A DNA stretch of 64,000 bases from CAVSUZ01 sp963791885 (GTDB taxonomy: Bacteria; Pseudomonadota; Alphaproteobacteria; Acetobacterales; Acetobacteraceae), in contig CAWBUL010000008.1 of NCBI GenBank assembly GCA_963791885.1, forward strand, positions 62,001 to 126,000, read 5' to 3'. Every line of letters begins with the position of its first letter. Position 1 is the first letter of the stretch. A program made the position numbers and the translations under genes. This document shows positions 62,323-64,000 of this stretch, one piece after another. The notes below the pieces were generated by a model, which saw only the letters and a list, made by a program, of their open reading frames with translations, did not search any database and was not told the DNA's origin.

Positions 62323-63217
62323 GGTGCAGCCGGCGGTCGGTGGCGCGGATGGAAAAGACAGCCAGCGACAGAAGTGCGGCAACGCTGATGACCGTGGCGG
62401 CCGACGCAAGACCGGGGTCATTGTTCTGCTCGGCCTGCTGGTAAATGTAGTAAAGGAGCAGGTTCGTGCTGTCGGACGGGCCGCCTTGCGTCAGGGTGAC
62501 TACGTGGTCCACCTGCACTAGCGCGTTCACCGCCGCGATGGGCAGGACGAAGCCGAACGTCGGCCCGAGCATCGGCAGCACGACGTGCCAAAAACGCGCG
62601 ATAGCGCCGGCTCCATCGATGCGGGCGGCGTCCAGCAGATCCTGCGGCATGGCCGTGAGGCCGGCGAGGAAGAACAGGATGTAGTAGCCGGTGTTCTTCC
62701 AAACAGTGATGCCGATAATGGCTGGCAGAGCGAGAGTAGGATCGCCGAGCCAGTTTGCCGCTCCCAATCCCAGCGGCGCGAGATAGGTATCCAGCAGGCC
62801 TTCGCCCGGCAACAACACAAAGCTGAACAGCGCGGCAGCGGCCACCAGCGGGATCATCAGAGGCAACACGAACAGCGTCCGCAGGACGAGTGTAATGCGC
62901 GTGGTCTCCTGCAGCGTGACCGAGATAGCCAGCGCGAGCGTCAGCGATGGCACGATGGTGCCGATCGCATAGAGCACGTTGTTGGTCACTGCAGCGGTGA
63001 AATGTCCGTCGCTGAACAGCCGGGCGTAATTCCCCAGGCCGATACTGCCTCCGGTCCATAGAGAACGCGTCAGCACTTGCACGAGTGGCCAATAGGTAAA
63101 CAGCGCGAGGCAGAGCAGCGATGGCAGCAGCAAGGCATAGCCGCTCATGAACCGCCGGCGCGGCTGACGGACGCGCCGGGCCGGCACAGACAGCGTGGAC
63201 GCTAGCGTCACTGACAT
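62312..63217 (-). CDS. ugpA: UgpA-like ABC permease
   Basis: A 301-residue permease with EAA loop DAARIDGAGAIARFWHVVLPML and PLMIPLVAAAALF in the third helix. The ATG at 63217 (MSVTLASTLSVPARR) heads the unit; an upstream in-frame start exists but has no clear RBS. No UgpC-type ATPase is in the window. Confidence 0.9.
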   Translation of the reverse strand: MSVTLASTLSVPARRVRQPRRRFMSGYALLLPSLLCLALFTYWPLVQVLTRSLWTGGSIGLGNYARLFSDGHFTAAVTNNVLYAIGTIVPSLTLALAISVTLQETTRITLVLRTLFVLPLMIPLVAAAALFSFVLLPGEGLLDTYLAPLGLGAANWLGDPTLALPAIIGITVWKNTGYYILFFLAGLTAMPQDLLDAARIDGAGAIARFWHVVLPMLGPTFGFVLPIAAVNALVQVDHVVTLTQGGPSDSTNLLLYYIYQQAEQNNDPGLASAATVISVAALLSLAVFSIRATDRRLHHAS

Positions 63218-63372
63218 GCGGCGCTGGGGTATGTCATGCCGCGCGCACCGATGGCCGATGAAGCCGCGGCCGTGCATGACGATGGCGTGACATCTGACTG
63301 CCGTGGTGCTTCAAGGGAGCGCCGTTGTAACGAAAGCGAGTTTGGATAACAATTCTGGGGGAGCAAGGAGGG

Positions 63373-63765
63373 ATGAGGATGCGTCGAGGACTCTGGCTAT
63401 CCGCGGCAGTGCTTTGCCTGGCGGGGTTGGCTTCACCGGCCCGCGCTGCCACGCAGGATGATTTTCTGATCCATAACGCAGCGGACCTCGTGGATCTCTG
63501 CTCTTCCACAGCCAGCGATCCGCTCTATACGGCGGCAGTAAATTTCTGCCAGGGCTTCTTCCTGGGCGTGGTGCGCACACTGGATGAGATGCAGGCGGCG
63601 ACGCAATCGCGGCGGCGGCTGTTCTGCAGCCCGGCGCAGATGCCGACGCGCACCCAGGCGATCGCGGCCTACGTGCAATGGGTGAAGGCCAGTCCGGACC
63701 GGCTGTCGATGATGCCGACCGATAGCGTCGGCCAGTTCCTGTCCCAGCAATATCCCTGCCCCTGA
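63373..63765 (+). CDS. Exported Rap1a/Tai-type small protein
   Basis: A 130-residue protein with a signal peptide (to ARA, about 25). The mature part has four Cys in the pattern of the Rap1a/Tai domain: NAADLVDLCSS, AVNFCQGFFLGVV, RLFCSPAQM and a final QQYPCP. Some family members are immunity proteins to type VI amidase effectors, but many are free-standing envelope proteins. No effector is nearby. The start follows GGAGGG. Confidence 0.8.
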   Translation: MRMRRGLWLSAAVLCLAGLASPARAATQDDFLIHNAADLVDLCSSTASDPLYTAAVNFCQGFFLGVVRTLDEMQAATQSRRRLFCSPAQMPTRTQAIAAYVQWVKASPDRLSMMPTDSVGQFLSQQYPCP

Positions 63766-63805
63766 TACGCGGGGCCTCGACCTCAGCAGACAAGGATATC
63801 GAAGC

Positions 63806-64000
63806 ATGAAGCAGATCATTGCTCTGGTTCTGGCTGGCAGCCTGCTGGCCGGATGCTCCAACCTGACCCCGGGCGAGAACGCAGCGCTCGGTGGCACCGC
63901 CGCCGGCGCAACGGGCGGCGCGATCATTGGGGCCATCGCCGGAAATGCCGGTCTTGGCACCTTGATCGGAGCCGGCGCGGGTCTGGCGGGCGGACTGATC
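63806..64000 (+). CDS. Glycine-zipper lipoprotein (3' end outside window)
   Basis: The visible 65 residues begin at ATG 63806 with a lipobox SLLAGC (Cys17) and a Gly/Ala zipper (GGTAAGATGGAIIGAIAGNAG). Slyb/OmpA-like small lipoproteins have this pattern. The gene runs past the window end. No other feature is seen in the 40 bp before it. Confidence 0.75.
   Translation, partial: MKQIIALVLAGSLLAGCSNLTPGENAALGGTAAGATGGAIIGAIAGNAGLGTLIGAGAGLAGGLI

Noticed and set aside
63373..63765. Type VI immunity protein
   Set aside because: The Rap1a/Tai-type cysteine pattern is present, but no amidase effector or T6SS gene is nearby, so immunity is not claimed.
1..64000. tRNA or rRNA genes, including a tRNA-Sec (selC)
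   Set aside because: Scanning by eye for T-loop and acceptor patterns found none; a covariance-model search would be decisive.

Overview
The window looks like a chromosomal segment of an alphaproteobacterium, most likely Acetobacteraceae or another Rhodospirillales lineage. This is judged from the high GC, gene order (lptF-lptG-lptD-surA; ggt-proA-nadD-rsfS), small DUF1127 proteins and protein style; no rRNA or tRNA was seen that could settle it. Most of the DNA is ordinary housekeeping and metabolic genes, broken up by decayed patches (IS3 remnant, hsdR remnant, a hydrolase pseudogene, a frameshifted sulfatase) and short intergenic repeats.

Layout. 1-8.4 kb: hydrolases, a LysR regulator, AI-2E-type and YkoP-like proteins, a Cys-cluster protein and an M20 peptidase. 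8.5-15.05 kb, minus strand: a tight transcription unit ggt-proA-nadD-rsfS-nucleoside transporter-URC1-like GTP cyclohydrolase. In it, three consecutive genes appear to lack a normal start codon. 15.1-20.5 kb: csaA-gpt, an HtrA protease, isocitrate lyase and its divergent XRE/acyl-regulator. 20.8-27 kb: DUF1269 protein, IS3 remnant, racemase plus D-amino-acid dehydrogenase, and a FecR/DUF6600 protein. 27-33 kb: two probable selenoprotein genes with serine protease, endolysin-like and secreted proteins between them. 33-40.7 kb: AraC regulator, arylsulfatase (two frameshifts), DyP peroxidase and catalase-like protein. 41.9-48.8 kb: panE and the LPS-export/outer-membrane cluster. 48.8-53.6 kb: hydrolase pseudogene, prs, lipoprotein, pgeF, MidA-like. 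53.7-64 kb: two ABC importers without ATPase genes, the second (Ugp-like) coupled to a GpdQ-like phosphodiesterase, plus LysR/DUF1127 and small envelope proteins.

The most important result is that two genes are read correctly only if an in-frame UGA is decoded as selenocysteine. One is a SelW/Rdx-family protein (27062-27280, motif C-G-M-U). The other is a GrdB-like protein (31550-32761, motif U-P-I-C) that simple ORF calling splits in two. Each UGA is followed, 19-20 nt later, by a GC-rich hairpin whose 5-nt loop begins CGUG, which fits a bacterial SECIS element. The sel machinery itself is not in the window.
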